DNA of 64,000 nucleotides from Pseudomonadota bacterium (GCA_021324885.1 JAJPIF010000011.1:248001-312000), one strand, 5' to 3'; shown: positions 26,772-36,239, counted from the first letter of the stretch. Notes: a model not told the origin generated them from the sequence alone. Translations and numbers: made by a program.

Positions 26772-27911
26772 ATGGATTTCGGGTTTTCGGAAGAGCAAGA
26801 GATGCTGCGGGACGCGGCCAAACGCTTTCTGGCCGACAATTGCCCGACCACGTTCGTGCGCAAGATGATGGCGCATGAGACTGCCCACGACGCCGACTTC
26901 TACAAAAAACTGGTGGAACTCGGATGGCCCGGCCTCCTGATTCCAGACCAATACGGCGGTACCGGCGGGACCTTTCTTGATCTTACCGTTATTATGGAAG
27001 AGGCTGGCAAGGCGTTGCTGCCCGGTCCGTTCTTTGCCACCGCTTTGCTGGGCGCGCCGCTGATTCTCGAAGGCGGCTCCGACGCGCAAAAGAAGGAGCT
27101 TTTACCAAAAATAGCTGCCGGCGACCTGCTCGCTACTTTGGCCATCGCCGAGCCTTCGGGACGCTTCGATCCCGGCGGCATCACGCTCAAGGCGGAAAAA
27201 AAGGGCAAAAGTTACGTGCTTTCAGGCGAGAAGCTGTTTGTTCCGGATGCTCACGTCGCCAATTGCATCGCGGTCGCCGCGCGCACGCGGCAGGAGCCAA
27301 ATCCAGAGCAGGGTATCAGTCTCTTCCTCGTCCCTGCCGGTTCCAAAGGATTGACCGTTACGCAACTGAAGACCGTGGATATGACGCGCCGCCTGTGCCA
27401 TCTCAAGTTCGAGGGCGTCGAAGTCGGCGCCGATGGTCTGGTCGGCGCGGAGAATCAGGGCTGGCCGATCCTGCGCCGCACGCTGGACGTCGCGATCGCC
27501 GGGCTTTGCGCCGAAATCGTCGGCACCGCGCAGCGCGCGCTGGACATGTCGGTTGATTACGCCAAGACCCGTGTCCAGTTCGGCAAACCGATCGGCGCAT
27601 TCCAGGCCATCAAACACAAGTGCGTGGACATGATGGTGGCGGTCGAGAATGCGCGCTCGCTCACCTACTATGCCTGCTGGACGGTTGACGAGCGCGTGCC
27701 GGAGGCAGCGACCGCAGTGCCGATGGCCAAGGCGTACGCGTCGGACATGGGTAAGAACGTGACCAGCGAAGCGATCCAGGTCCATGGCGGAATCGGCTTT
27801 ACCTGGGAGCATGACATGCATCTGTTCCATCGCCGGGCCCTGGCGGGTGAAGCCAACTTCGGCAACGCTCCCGTCCATCGGGAGACCGTGGCCAAATCCC
27901 TGGCGCTGTGA
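26772..27911 (+). CDS. Acyl-CoA dehydrogenase
   Basis: 379 residues from ATG 26772 (GGAGGACAAGCA upstream). The N-terminal helical domain begins MDFGFSEEQEMLRDAAKRF. The central beta domain has LAIAEPSGRFDPGGI, and the C-terminal FAD/CoA helical domain contains RVQFGKPIGAFQAIKH and ends with IQVHGGIGFTWEHDMHLFHRR, the usual flavin-binding stretch. The chain type resembles dehydrogenases for modified or branched acyl-CoAs. No ETF is nearby; instead it overlaps a cytochrome c gene by 4 bases, an unusual redox pairing. Confidence 0.9.
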   Translation: MDFGFSEEQEMLRDAAKRFLADNCPTTFVRKMMAHETAHDADFYKKLVELGWPGLLIPDQYGGTGGTFLDLTVIMEEAGKALLPGPFFATALLGAPLILEGGSDAQKKELLPKIAAGDLLATLAIAEPSGRFDPGGITLKAEKKGKSYVLSGEKLFVPDAHVANCIAVAARTRQEPNPEQGISLFLVPAGSKGLTVTQLKTVDMTRRLCHLKFEGVEVGADGLVGAENQGWPILRRTLDVAIAGLCAEIVGTAQRALDMSVDYAKTRVQFGKPIGAFQAIKHKCVDMMVAVENARSLTYYACWTVDERVPEAATAVPMAKAYASDMGKNVTSEAIQVHGGIGFTWEHDMHLFHRRALAGEANFGNAPVHRETVAKSLAL

Positions 27912-28306
27912 GTTCGCTTACCTCCGCCTCCCGAAGCGAACCAATCACAGCGATGGTCGCCGCCGTCCTGATCATAGCGCTGGGACTTGCCGTGCTGGCT
28001 GGTCCAGTGGCGGCGGGCGACGCCGCGGCGGGCAGGAAGATCTTCGAAGAACGATGCGCGCGTTGCCACGGAGCGAACGGCACGGGGAACGGCCCCGATC
28101 TGGCCAAGCTGCATCCCACTTCCAGTCCCGTTAACTGGACCAATCCGGTGGTGATGCGGCAATGGTCGGACCAGGAGATCGTCGATATCATTACCAAGGG
28201 CGGCAAAGCGGTGGGGAGTTCTCCAGTGATGCCTCGTTTTGGAGGCAAGCTGAGCGACGCCCAAATCCACGATTTGCTCGCTTTTATCCGAACCCTGGCG
28301 AAATAG
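27908..28306 (+). CDS. Monoheme class I cytochrome c
   Basis: 132 residues. A hydrophobic N-terminal segment (about 16-36) acts as signal or anchor, with AAG after it. The heme motif is CARCH (Cys50, Cys53, His54), and Met in SSPVMPRFGG is the probable sixth ligand. The C-terminal helix is DLLAFIRTLAK. GTG 27908 overlaps the TGA of the acyl-CoA dehydrogenase, so translation is coupled; an ATG at 27953 would shorten the leader. It is periplasmic or membrane-anchored, so it cannot contact the cytoplasmic dehydrogenase directly. Confidence 0.87.
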   Translation: MSSLTSASRSEPITAMVAAVLIIALGLAVLAGPVAAGDAAAGRKIFEERCARCHGANGTGNGPDLAKLHPTSSPVNWTNPVVMRQWSDQEIVDIITKGGKAVGSSPVMPRFGGKLSDAQIHDLLAFIRTLAK

Positions 28307-28389
28307 CACTTCGCTTTGGGCGCTCAGGACTTTAGCAGGGATTAAATCGCGCAGGAGTCAGCCCCGCGCCCTCGCGCGGATATGCTTCG

Positions 28390-29076
28390 ATGTTCAGCGA
28401 GATTTGGCACCAGATGCAGGGGGTGCACGGCGTCTATCTCCAATGGGGGACGGCGCTGGAATGGAACATCCTTTTCACTTTCGTGCTATGCGTCCTGATC
28501 CTGGTCTGCATCGGGCTGTCGCTGGTGCTCTATCGCGGGCGGCAGACCGAAGGCAACGCGCTGTGGCTGCATCTGCTGGGACTGTGTATCTTCCCGCTGT
28601 TCCTGCTGCCGTTCGCCAATTTCACGGTGTTCGAGTACTCCAAGCAGGAGCGGTTTTGCGCCTCCTGTCATGCTTCGATGGATCCCTATGTCGCGGACAT
28701 GACGGCGCCGGACGGCAAATCGCTGGCCGCCAGCCATTATCAGGACCGCTTCGCGCCGGGCGAGGAATGTTACGCGTGCCATGCCAATTACGGCGTGCAC
28801 GGCACCTTCACCGCCAAATTGCTCGGTCTTAGAGACGCCTGGCGCGAGCTTACGGGCACTTACACGGTGCCGATCAAGATGACTCTGCCGTTTCCAAACA
28901 GCCTCTGCCTCAAGTGCCACAATGGCGCCCGCAATTTCATGAAGGAGGATTCGCATACCGATCCCGGTGGCGTGGTGGCCAGGGATATACTTGAGGACAA
29001 GACGCTGTGCACCGATTGTCACCTGCCTGGCCATATGATTGCGGGTCAACCGAAGGGGGCGATGAAGGCGAGTTGA
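28390..29076 (+). CDS. Tetraheme NapC/NrfH-like cytochrome c
   Basis: 228 residues. Two hydrophobic segments (about 29-48 and 58-79), where NapC has one, then a heme domain with four CxxCH motifs: CASCH (90-94), CYACH (127-131), CLKCH (173-177) and CTDCH (207-211). The HASMDPY stretch after heme 1 resembles the quinol-site region of NapC/NrfH. The family takes electrons from membrane quinol and passes them to periplasmic partners, here plausibly the monoheme cytochrome encoded just upstream. No terminal reductase is adjacent. Confidence 0.87.
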   Translation: MFSEIWHQMQGVHGVYLQWGTALEWNILFTFVLCVLILVCIGLSLVLYRGRQTEGNALWLHLLGLCIFPLFLLPFANFTVFEYSKQERFCASCHASMDPYVADMTAPDGKSLAASHYQDRFAPGEECYACHANYGVHGTFTAKLLGLRDAWRELTGTYTVPIKMTLPFPNSLCLKCHNGARNFMKEDSHTDPGGVVARDILEDKTLCTDCHLPGHMIAGQPKGAMKAS

Positions 29077-29078
29077 CG

Positions 29079-29633
29079 ATGGCGCCATTGAAAAAGTTGT
29101 TCCGCGGTGACTGGCCTGCGCGATTGCTCGCTTTGGCGCAGATCCTGATAGGATCCGTCGCCGTTATCGGAATCGCGACGGTGGTCACGCTCAATACCTA
29201 CCTTCTGCTCGGCTTTGCCGCGATGCAGGTGTTGATCGTCGCCGGCGTTGTTCTGTTCGTAGTCGTTGCGATGCTGGCGCAGCGCGGGATGGTGCTGGAG
29301 CACTTCGGCCCGGGCGAGACCGTAATCAGGCAAGGCGATCCCGGGCGCAACGTCTATGTAATCAAGTCAGGAACAGTCGAAATCGTAACCACCCGGCCCG
29401 ACGGTTCGATGGAGGTCGCGGATCGCCTGGGGCCGGGGGACCATTTCGGTGATGTCGCCCTGTTGCATCACAGTCTACCCCAGCGCTTCACGGTGCGAAC
29501 CGCAACGCCGGCGCAGATCTTCCGCATCAGCCCGGCCACCTTTGTGCAGCTTTACAGCAATCTGCCGGAGTTCCGCGAATACCTGCGCCAGAGGAAAGAA
29601 CCGCATCTGCGCCAGCTCGAGCGGATGAAGTAA
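29079..29633 (+). CDS. Membrane-anchored cyclic-nucleotide-binding (Crp-like sensor) protein
   Basis: 184 residues from ATG 29079, 2 bases after the tetraheme cytochrome stop. Two hydrophobic segments (about 15-35 and 42-66) lead to a cNMP-binding beta-roll (about 74-165): FGPGETVIRQGDPGRNVYVIKSG, then GPGDHFGDVALLHHSLPQRFTVR, which matches the phosphate-binding cassette except for substitutions around the usual Arg. No DNA-binding domain is present. The tight packing suggests it regulates or scaffolds the redox proteins upstream. Confidence 0.75.
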   Translation: MAPLKKLFRGDWPARLLALAQILIGSVAVIGIATVVTLNTYLLLGFAAMQVLIVAGVVLFVVVAMLAQRGMVLEHFGPGETVIRQGDPGRNVYVIKSGTVEIVTTRPDGSMEVADRLGPGDHFGDVALLHHSLPQRFTVRTATPAQIFRISPATFVQLYSNLPEFREYLRQRKEPHLRQLERMK

Positions 29634-29651
29634 AGATCCGCTGCGACGCGG

Positions 29652-30038
29652 CTAATGCGTAAGATGAGGCTCTTCTTTGGCCGCAGGCTGGTGCTCGTGC
29701 TCGGAGCGGGCCTCGGCCACCATGTCCTGAATTTCCTCGGCTGCCTGCGCCACTACCTCGATTGCGCTGTAGCCCGCCCGCACGACAGCCTTGAGCGCGG
29801 GACGCAAAGTGGTAGCGGCAATTTTCGGCATCCGGCTCGACAGCAAGGCTACGCCGGCTCCCAATGCCATTCCGGTCAGCAGTTCCGGCTGAAGCAGAGC
29901 TATTCCACCCAGGACGAGCGCTGTGGTGGCCAGCGATCCCGTTTCGAGTGAAGATTCCTGTGTGGCGTCAGAACCGCGGTGTTCCCTGGTCCCGCTGTGT
30001 TCCGAATGGGTTTCACCGTTACGAGTGCGGTTGGCCAT
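29652..30038 (-). CDS. Small membrane-associated protein (DUF5132-like)
   Basis: 128 residues: a polar N-terminus, a hydrophobic Gly/Ala-rich hairpin (about 34-66, LATTALVLGGIALLQPELLTGMALGAG), then amphipathic helices and a charged tail rich in His and Glu. It resembles DUF5132-type proteins by pattern, not by any firm motif. Convergent with the cNMP protein (18 bases between stops). Function unknown. Confidence 0.5.
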   Translation of the reverse strand: MANRTRNGETHSEHSGTREHRGSDATQESSLETGSLATTALVLGGIALLQPELLTGMALGAGVALLSSRMPKIAATTLRPALKAVVRAGYSAIEVVAQAAEEIQDMVAEARSEHEHQPAAKEEPHLTH

Positions 30039-30302
30039 CTGGGAAACGGCTCCTTTGATTGCAACGCTCCTAACGAGAATAACACAATCAGCTCGAACGT
30101 AAACTCCGTCAGCGCTGTTTGGCGGCTGCCGGTTCCGCTCCGCTATCGATTATCGCAAGTCCTTGAGAAAATTGGATTCAAACGGCTGGGCAAAACACAA
30201 CTCGCCTCGTCGATAAAGCCCCGGCTTTGCCAAAGCCCGAACTGTTTGTCGCGGCGAATGCGCAGTAAGGGTTGGATTTTATGCCGAAAAATTGCCTCTG
30301 AG

Positions 30303-31373
30303 CTACGACGAGAACGCGGCTTCTTCGTTGTTGCGGCCGACGTAGGTGGGGACGCCGGTTTTATCGACTACCGCCTTTTGCAGTGCGTTCATGTCCACCT
30401 GATCCTGCAGGCCCAGTTTCTCGACCAACTGCATGGTGTGGTTCCACAGCCCCGGATACATCCCGTAGGTATCGTCATGCACCTCGACGTAAAGCCGGTT
30501 AGCGCGCCATCCGAACTTGACCGGCTGGTATACGAAATCTCCCGGCGTTCCTACCCGCACCATGTGAAAGAGCACTTCGATATCTTCGGGATACAGCCGC
30601 ACGCATCCGTGACTGACGTTCATCCCGACCCCCCACGGAACGTTGGTGCCGTGGATTCCGTATTCGGGCAGGCTTAACTCGAGGCGGTAATGGCCCAGCG
30701 GATTGTCGGGGTCGCCGCCCGGGATTACGTGTTCCGCCTCGCCGTCGCGTTCCAGGTGCTCCTCGTAGATGTCCTGCGGCACAACCCAGGTCGGGTTCTT
30801 GGTTTTGCCGCGGACCGTAAACGGCCCTACCGGCGTTTTCCAGTCAAACCGTCCGAGTCCGACAGGAAAGGTATAAACCACCCTCGCTGTTTCGGCGGCG
30901 GCGACGACGGTCTTCTTATGCTTGCCTCTACCCTTGAGAGCGACCGGCGTTGGATAATAGTAGATGCGCATTTCGGGAATGTTCATCACAATTCCCTTGC
31001 GCGGCCCGGCCGGCAGAATGTGCTGAGTGGGCAGGATGATCTCGCGGCCCACGGGTGGCAGCCACCAGTCCATGTGCCCGTTGGCGTCCGACACTTCCTT
31101 GCCGGACAGGTCATAATAGCGACCCACGTCAAGCAGCGTGTCGCCCTTCTTGATTTTGTAGGTTAGAATTTCACCGATGATATTATCGCGTCCCGGCGGC
31201 AGTGGATACGCGACCAGCGGACGATGTTCGAAATCCGCATCGGTCCAGCCCAATGCTCCTGAAGCGGCCGCGATGACCACGAGCATCACGCAGAGCAGGC
31301 CAGCGATACCGGCTCCAGGTTGCCGCCTGGAAGTTAGCCCGCGCCCAAACTCGACCCCTCGTCGTGTACGCAT
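30303..31373 (-). CDS. L,D-transpeptidase (YkuD) with LysM-like domain
   Basis: 356 residues from ATG 31373 (AAGGGTGGTG upstream). Signal/anchor helix near 20-42, then a LysM-like repeat (YKIKKGDTLLDVGRYYDL) and the YkuD catalytic domain with HGTN and the active site SHGCVRLYPEDIE (His, Cys, Arg). The enzyme cross-links peptidoglycan peptides (3-3) or attaches proteins to it, in the periplasm. Its start lies 35 bases after the UvrD stop, so both are probably on one transcript. An in-frame upstream start (31418) would overlap uvrD. Confidence 0.9.
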   Translation of the reverse strand: MRTRRGVEFGRGLTSRRQPGAGIAGLLCVMLVVIAAASGALGWTDADFEHRPLVAYPLPPGRDNIIGEILTYKIKKGDTLLDVGRYYDLSGKEVSDANGHMDWWLPPVGREIILPTQHILPAGPRKGIVMNIPEMRIYYYPTPVALKGRGKHKKTVVAAAETARVVYTFPVGLGRFDWKTPVGPFTVRGKTKNPTWVVPQDIYEEHLERDGEAEHVIPGGDPDNPLGHYRLELSLPEYGIHGTNVPWGVGMNVSHGCVRLYPEDIEVLFHMVRVGTPGDFVYQPVKFGWRANRLYVEVHDDTYGMYPGLWNHTMQLVEKLGLQDQVDMNALQKAVVDKTGVPTYVGRNNEEAAFSS

Positions 31374-31407
31374 TTCACCACCCTTGGCGATCATAAATGA
31401 TGACCTC

Positions 31408-33576
31408 TTACTGGGCAATCAGGCGTAGCTTCGCAAACTTGAGCATTAACAGCTTGGTTCCAGCCCGATCGAAATGAACCCACGCCTTGGCCCCTTCGCC
31501 TCGCCCTTCCCGGCGCCGCACGACGCCGGCGCCGAAGGTGGGATGCTCGACGCGCGCGCCGACTGCGAGTTCACCGTTGGTTTCGTGCGCAATCTGGCTC
31601 TCCGAATAATCGATGTAGGGCTCAGTGGACGGCATCCGGATTGGCTCGTTGCGCGGAGCCAAAGCAGCGCGGCGGATCAGGCCCGGATCGATCTCGGCCA
31701 GAAAGCGCGAGGGACGCGATTCCTGCCGCCGTCCGAACAGTTCGCGGCTCAGCGCGTTGGTCAGATAGAGCAGGCGCCGCGCCCGCGTCATCCCGACGTA
31801 CAGTAAACGCCGCTCTTCTTCCAGTTCGCCGGGCCCCTGCGCGCGGCTATGCGGAAACAACTCCTCTTCCATTCCGGCGACGAACACGACCGGATATTCC
31901 AGGCCCTTGCACGTATGCAGCGTCATCAGCGCGACGCTGCCGCCTTTGGCCGATACCTGATCGGCGTCGCTGATCAGCGAGACCCGCTCCAGGAAATCGC
32001 CCAGACCGCCCGGACCGCCGAAATCGGCGTCAAAGATATCCGCCGCCGAGAGCAGTTCCGACACGCTTTCGCGCCGCGCGGTGCCGTCGATCAGCCCTTC
32101 GAGATACTTGAGGAAGCCGCTGCTATCGATTACTTCCTCCAAAATCGCCCGCACGGTCATCGTCGATGCTCGCGCGATCAGATCGCGCAGCCATTCATGC
32201 AGCGCGGTTATCTGACGCGAGATGCGCAGGGCGATCGACGATTCGCTCTCGGCGCGGCCCATGGCGTCGAACAGCGTCATCCCTTCGCGTGCAGCCAGCT
32301 CTTCCATCGCCTCGATGCTGCGCGCGCCGATGCCGCGCGGCGGCGTCCCGATCAGACGCGTCAGACTGAGGGCGTCGGCGGAATTGGAGATGACGCGCAA
32401 ATAGGCGAGCAGGTCCTTGATTTCGCGCTGATCGTAAAAACGCAGCCCGCCGACGACATAATAAGGAATCCGCCGCCGCACCAGCGCTTCCTCGATTACC
32501 CGGCTCTGCGCATTGGTGCGATAGAACACGACCACGTCCGCGGGCTTGTATGACTCCCGGCACAGTCGCGCGATTTCACGGCCGATGAAATCGGCCTCGT
32601 CGCGTTCGGTATTGCCGGTGAACGCGGTGATCGGATCGCCGGACTCGTTGTTGGTCCACAGCTCCTTTTCCTTGCGCTCGGTGTTATGGACGATCAGCGT
32701 ATGCGCTGCGGCCAGGATGGTTTTGGTGGAGCGGTAGTTTTGTTCGAGCTTGAAGATGCGCGCCGCGGGAAAATCGCGCTCGAATTCCAGGATGTTGCGG
32801 ATATCCGCCCCGCGCCATCGATAGATCGACTGATCCTCGTCGCCGACCACACAGATGTTGTCCTTGCCGGCGGCGAGCGCGCGCAGCAGCAGGTACTGGA
32901 CCCGGTTGGTGTCCTGATATTCGTCCACCAGCAGGTAATTGAAGCGCTCGCGCCATCGTCGCAGCACCTCAGGGTGCGACTGGAACAACTGATGGGTCAG
33001 CAGCAGCAAATCGCCGAAATCAACCGCGTTCAGTTCGTGCAGCCGCTGTTGGTAGAGGCGATAGATGTCCGCGATCACGGCGTCATTGGGACCTTCGGAG
33101 GCGGCCAAATCCTGGGGCGTCAGCCCCTCGTTTTTGGCCTGGTCGATCCGCACCCGGATCGCGCCGAGATTGGGCGCGCCGGGCAGATTGGCCGCTTCGA
33201 TCGCGCGGCTCAGGGTCGAGGCGGCATCCGATTCGTCATAGACCGTGAAATTGCGCCGGTAGCCCAGCCGCTCGATATCCTGCCGCAGGATTCGCGCGCA
33301 GGCGGAATGGAACGTCGAAATCCACAGGCGTGAAGCCTGCGGCCCTAGCAGCGTCTGCAAGCGTTCGCGCATTTCCGCGGCCGCCTTGTTGGTGAAGGTT
33401 ACCGCCAGCAGCTCCTCGGCTGCCAGCTTTTGCTCTGAAAGGAGGTAAGCAATACGATATGTAAGGACGCGGGTCTTGCCCGAGCCGGCCCCGGCCAGAA
33501 TAAGAATCGGACCGTCGCCGGCAGTAACCGCCTCGCGTTGAGCGGGATTTAAGGCATCGAGATTTAGTGGAACCAT
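31408..33576 (-). CDS. uvrD: UvrD/PcrA-family 3'-5' DNA helicase
   Basis: 722 residues, full superfamily-1A set: motif I AGAGSGKT, motif Ia FTNKAAAEMRER, motif II DEYQ, motif III GDEDQSIYRWRGA, QNYRS of motif IV, motif V TLHTCKGLEYPVVF and motif VI YVGMTRARR. The C-terminal tail has a Tudor-like VEHPTFGAGVV segment, as in PcrA. It unwinds DNA in nucleotide excision and mismatch repair. I chose ATG 33576 because the protein proper begins at LNPAQREAV; the upstream 33 codons are unlike any family member. Divergent from rlmE by 124 bases. Confidence 0.92.
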   Translation of the reverse strand: MVPLNLDALNPAQREAVTAGDGPILILAGAGSGKTRVLTYRIAYLLSEQKLAAEELLAVTFTNKAAAEMRERLQTLLGPQASRLWISTFHSACARILRQDIERLGYRRNFTVYDESDAASTLSRAIEAANLPGAPNLGAIRVRIDQAKNEGLTPQDLAASEGPNDAVIADIYRLYQQRLHELNAVDFGDLLLLTHQLFQSHPEVLRRWRERFNYLLVDEYQDTNRVQYLLLRALAAGKDNICVVGDEDQSIYRWRGADIRNILEFERDFPAARIFKLEQNYRSTKTILAAAHTLIVHNTERKEKELWTNNESGDPITAFTGNTERDEADFIGREIARLCRESYKPADVVVFYRTNAQSRVIEEALVRRRIPYYVVGGLRFYDQREIKDLLAYLRVISNSADALSLTRLIGTPPRGIGARSIEAMEELAAREGMTLFDAMGRAESESSIALRISRQITALHEWLRDLIARASTMTVRAILEEVIDSSGFLKYLEGLIDGTARRESVSELLSAADIFDADFGGPGGLGDFLERVSLISDADQVSAKGGSVALMTLHTCKGLEYPVVFVAGMEEELFPHSRAQGPGELEEERRLLYVGMTRARRLLYLTNALSRELFGRRQESRPSRFLAEIDPGLIRRAALAPRNEPIRMPSTEPYIDYSESQIAHETNGELAVGARVEHPTFGAGVVRRREGRGEGAKAWVHFDRAGTKLLMLKFAKLRLIAQ

Positions 33577-33700
33577 CAAACCTATAGCCGGTAAAAATAT
33601 AAATGGGGATGGATGGATGATCAAAATAGCGGCTTTGAGCTCCCGCTCAAAGCGGATGGCGCGATTTTGATCCACAATCGCTGATCCACGAATCAGATCG

Positions 33701-34330
33701 ATGGCGCATTATCAGCCGCAGGACAGATACTTCAAACAGGCGCGGGCGCAGGGCCTGCCCTCGCGCGCAGCTTTCAAATTGAGCGAACTGCTCCAGCGTT
33801 ATCATCTGCCTGGCCCGCGCGCGCGCGTGCTCGATCTGGGATGCGCGCCCGGCGGATGGCTGGCCGTGCTCGGCCGGATGGCCGGTGATGAAACCCGGAT
33901 TGTCGGCGTCGACCTTGTTCCGTGTCCCGCGATGTCGCCCAAAGCGACCGTGCTCACCGGAGATGTGGCCGATCCCAAGGTGCGGCGCGCCGCGCGCGAT
34001 CTGCTCGGCGCTCACGCCGACCTGATCGTTTCCGACATGGCGCCCAAACTCAGCGGCATCAGGGCGCGCGACGAGGCGCGCTGCGAAGAACTGCTGGAAT
34101 TGAGTCTGCGAGTCGCGGCGGAGATGCTCAAGCCGGGCGGCGCCATGATCGCAAAGGCATTTATGAGCGGAGGCTTTACGCAAATCCTGGGCTCCTTTCG
34201 CGCCCGCTTCCGCAAAGTCGACGTCGTGCATACGGCCGCAACCAGGCCCGGATCGCGCGAGCTGTACCTGGTCGCACGCGGCTTTCGTCCTGCCGCTGTG
34301 GATGGAACCGGAAAAGATTGCCAGGGTTAG
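33701..34330 (+). CDS. rlmE: 23S rRNA 2'-O-methyltransferase (RlmE/FtsJ)
   Basis: 209 residues. N-terminal RAAFKL, SAM-binding LDLGCAPGGW, and the K-D-K-E catalytic set: Lys in AAFKL, Asp in VSDMAPK, Lys in MIAKAF, and Glu in GSRELYLV. It methylates U2552 of 23S rRNA, a late step in 50S assembly. It lies 9 bases before a lipoprotein gene. Confidence 0.93.
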   Translation: MAHYQPQDRYFKQARAQGLPSRAAFKLSELLQRYHLPGPRARVLDLGCAPGGWLAVLGRMAGDETRIVGVDLVPCPAMSPKATVLTGDVADPKVRRAARDLLGAHADLIVSDMAPKLSGIRARDEARCEELLELSLRVAAEMLKPGGAMIAKAFMSGGFTQILGSFRARFRKVDVVHTAATRPGSRELYLVARGFRPAAVDGTGKDCQG

Positions 34331-34339
34331 GAGCCGAAG

Positions 34340-35128
34340 ATGGTGAAATCGATAGGATTATTGACGGCACTGTGCGCGGCCGCGGCCGTGATGGCTGCTT
34401 GCGCGTCCAACCGCGGACCCGCTTCCAGCTCAGTCAAAGTCCAGGTCGCCAATGTCGGCGTGGACAAGCAGGGCTTGCCCTACGTCGTGCTGGCGGACGC
34501 CGCCGGTGATCGTGTGCTGCCGATCGTAATCGGCGAAAGCGAAGCGCAGGCGATTGCGATGCAGCTGCGGGGCGTCAATCCAGGGCGTCCGCTGACCTAC
34601 GACCTTATCCGCAACCTGCTCGAGACCACCGGTAATCATGTCGAAAGCGTCGAAGTTAACGATCTGCGCGATCAGACCTATTATGCGACGATCTTCCTGG
34701 ATCAAGGCCGCTATCACGTCGACGCCCGGCCCAGCGACGCGATCGCCCTGGCGCTGGCCACCCATGCGCCAATTTACGTCGAGGCCCGACTGTTCGAAGC
34801 GGGAACCGCCAATGTCAGCGCGCACGGGGCAGTGCCACCCGCGGTCCGCGGGCTTGGAATCACGGTCCAGGAATTGTCGCCCGCTATAGCGCGATACTTC
34901 TCCGCCACGGCCGGCAGCGCATTGCTGGTCGCCGACGTTTCAGGACCGGCGGATGACGCCGGCGTCGCCCGCGGCGATCTCATCACCAGGGTCGGGCAGG
35001 TTGAAGTCCACACCCTTCCCGATTTCATGCACGGTATCGCGCAGGCGAAGTACAATGGCCGCATCACGCTCGTGATCGAGCGCAACGGCCGTTTCCACGA
35101 CGTCACCCTGCGTGCAACGCAGCGGTAG
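34340..35128 (+). CDS. Lipoprotein with bifunctional-nuclease (DUF151) and PDZ domains
   Basis: 262 residues. A lipobox AAC at Cys21 follows a hydrophobic leader. Residues about 33-155 form a BFN/DUF151 domain (VLPIVIGESEAQAIAMQLRGV, RPLTYDLIRNLL, DARPSDAIALALAT), and residues about 170-258 a PDZ domain (LLVADVSGPADDAGVARGDLITRVG). The BFN family is normally soluble and cytoplasmic. Export plus a PDZ tail is unusual and suggests a surface or periplasmic peptide-binding role rather than nuclease activity. The neighbour is rlmE, 9 bases upstream. Confidence 0.85.
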   Translation: MVKSIGLLTALCAAAAVMAACASNRGPASSSVKVQVANVGVDKQGLPYVVLADAAGDRVLPIVIGESEAQAIAMQLRGVNPGRPLTYDLIRNLLETTGNHVESVEVNDLRDQTYYATIFLDQGRYHVDARPSDAIALALATHAPIYVEARLFEAGTANVSAHGAVPPAVRGLGITVQELSPAIARYFSATAGSALLVADVSGPADDAGVARGDLITRVGQVEVHTLPDFMHGIAQAKYNGRITLVIERNGRFHDVTLRATQR

Positions 35129-35139
35129 CGTCCGATGGT

Positions 35140-36239
35140 TTATTCCTCCAGGCGCGGTGCAAAGGCAGGGTCGTGTTTTAGCCTCGGCAGTATTTTTTCC
35201 GCGGTGAGCCGCAAACTGCGCTGCGCCTTGGACAACGGCAAACCGCCGTGGCTGAAGCCAAACAGGAAATGATCGGTTCCCATCCGCTGCTGGATATACT
35301 CCAGCTTCTCCAGGCATTGTTTGGGCGTGCCGATCACCGACAGGTTCAGGTAATGCTGCAGGGCCTTTTTCTGAATCTCTTCGGGTGAAGACGTGAGCTT
35401 GGCGTACGTCTTCGCCATCCTGGCGTGAAACTCGTATCCCTTCACGCCCTGCAGCGCGCCGCGCGTGTGTCCGTAATGGTTGTCGATGGCTCTGAAGGTC
35501 TCGGCCTGATAGCGATAGGCGTCGTCCCACGCCTCCTGTTCGCTCTCCGCCACTGAGACCTGCGTCTGAACGATCGGCAGCCGCGGCTTGAGTCCGATAC
35601 TGCGGGCGATCTCCCGGTATCGCACCAGGTCCTCGCGCGCGGCGTCCCAGTCCTTTTGTGCGATGATGAAAACGCCCAGACCCAGCCGCGCCATCATCTC
35701 ACCCGATTCCGGACTGACGCGGCGGCATAGAGGCGCTCGACGGGATTGGAGACCGGCCGCGGCCGAATCTGGATTTCGGGGATCTGGAAGAATTTGCCGT
35801 TGTAGGAAAAGCTTTCCTGGGTAAGTCCTTTGACGACGATTTCGCAGGTTTCCTTGAAGCGCTCGCGCGCCTCCTCCATCGGGATACGGAAACCCTCGTA
35901 CTCGGTGCGCGCTGCGCCGCGGCCAAAGCCGAAGATGGTGCGCCCTTCCGACAACACGTCGAGCATCGCCATCTCCTCAGCCACGCGCACCGGATCATGC
36001 CAAGGCAATACGATTACGGTGGTGACGAGCGTCAGCCGTTTGGTGCGGCCCGCCATGTAGGTCAGCAACTGCACGCAATTGGGGATCATGGCGTAGCCGG
36101 TAAAATGATGCTCAACGGCGCCCAGCGAATCGAAGCCCAACGGTTCGGCGAGGTCCGCGATCGCCAGTTCGTCGCGATAAATTTCCTCGTCGCGCTTGCC
36201 GCTGGTGTTGATCATAGTAATCGATACGCCGACCTTCAT
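35140..36239 (-). pseudogene. LLM-class flavin-dependent oxidoreductase, one-base frameshift
   Basis: Two abutting frames together make one luciferase-like protein. The N-terminal part (36239-35694) has MKVGVSITM..., VEHHFTGYAMIPN and LPWHDPVRVAEE; the C-terminal part (35697-35140) continues MARLGLGVFIIAQKDW to the end. The shift lies near 35714-35720, where one base appears missing between codons for YAAAS and PESGE. Everything else looks intact, so a sequencing or assembly error is as likely as a genuine lesion. Such enzymes oxidise hydrocarbons, sulfonates or aldehydes with FMN or F420. Confidence 0.82.
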
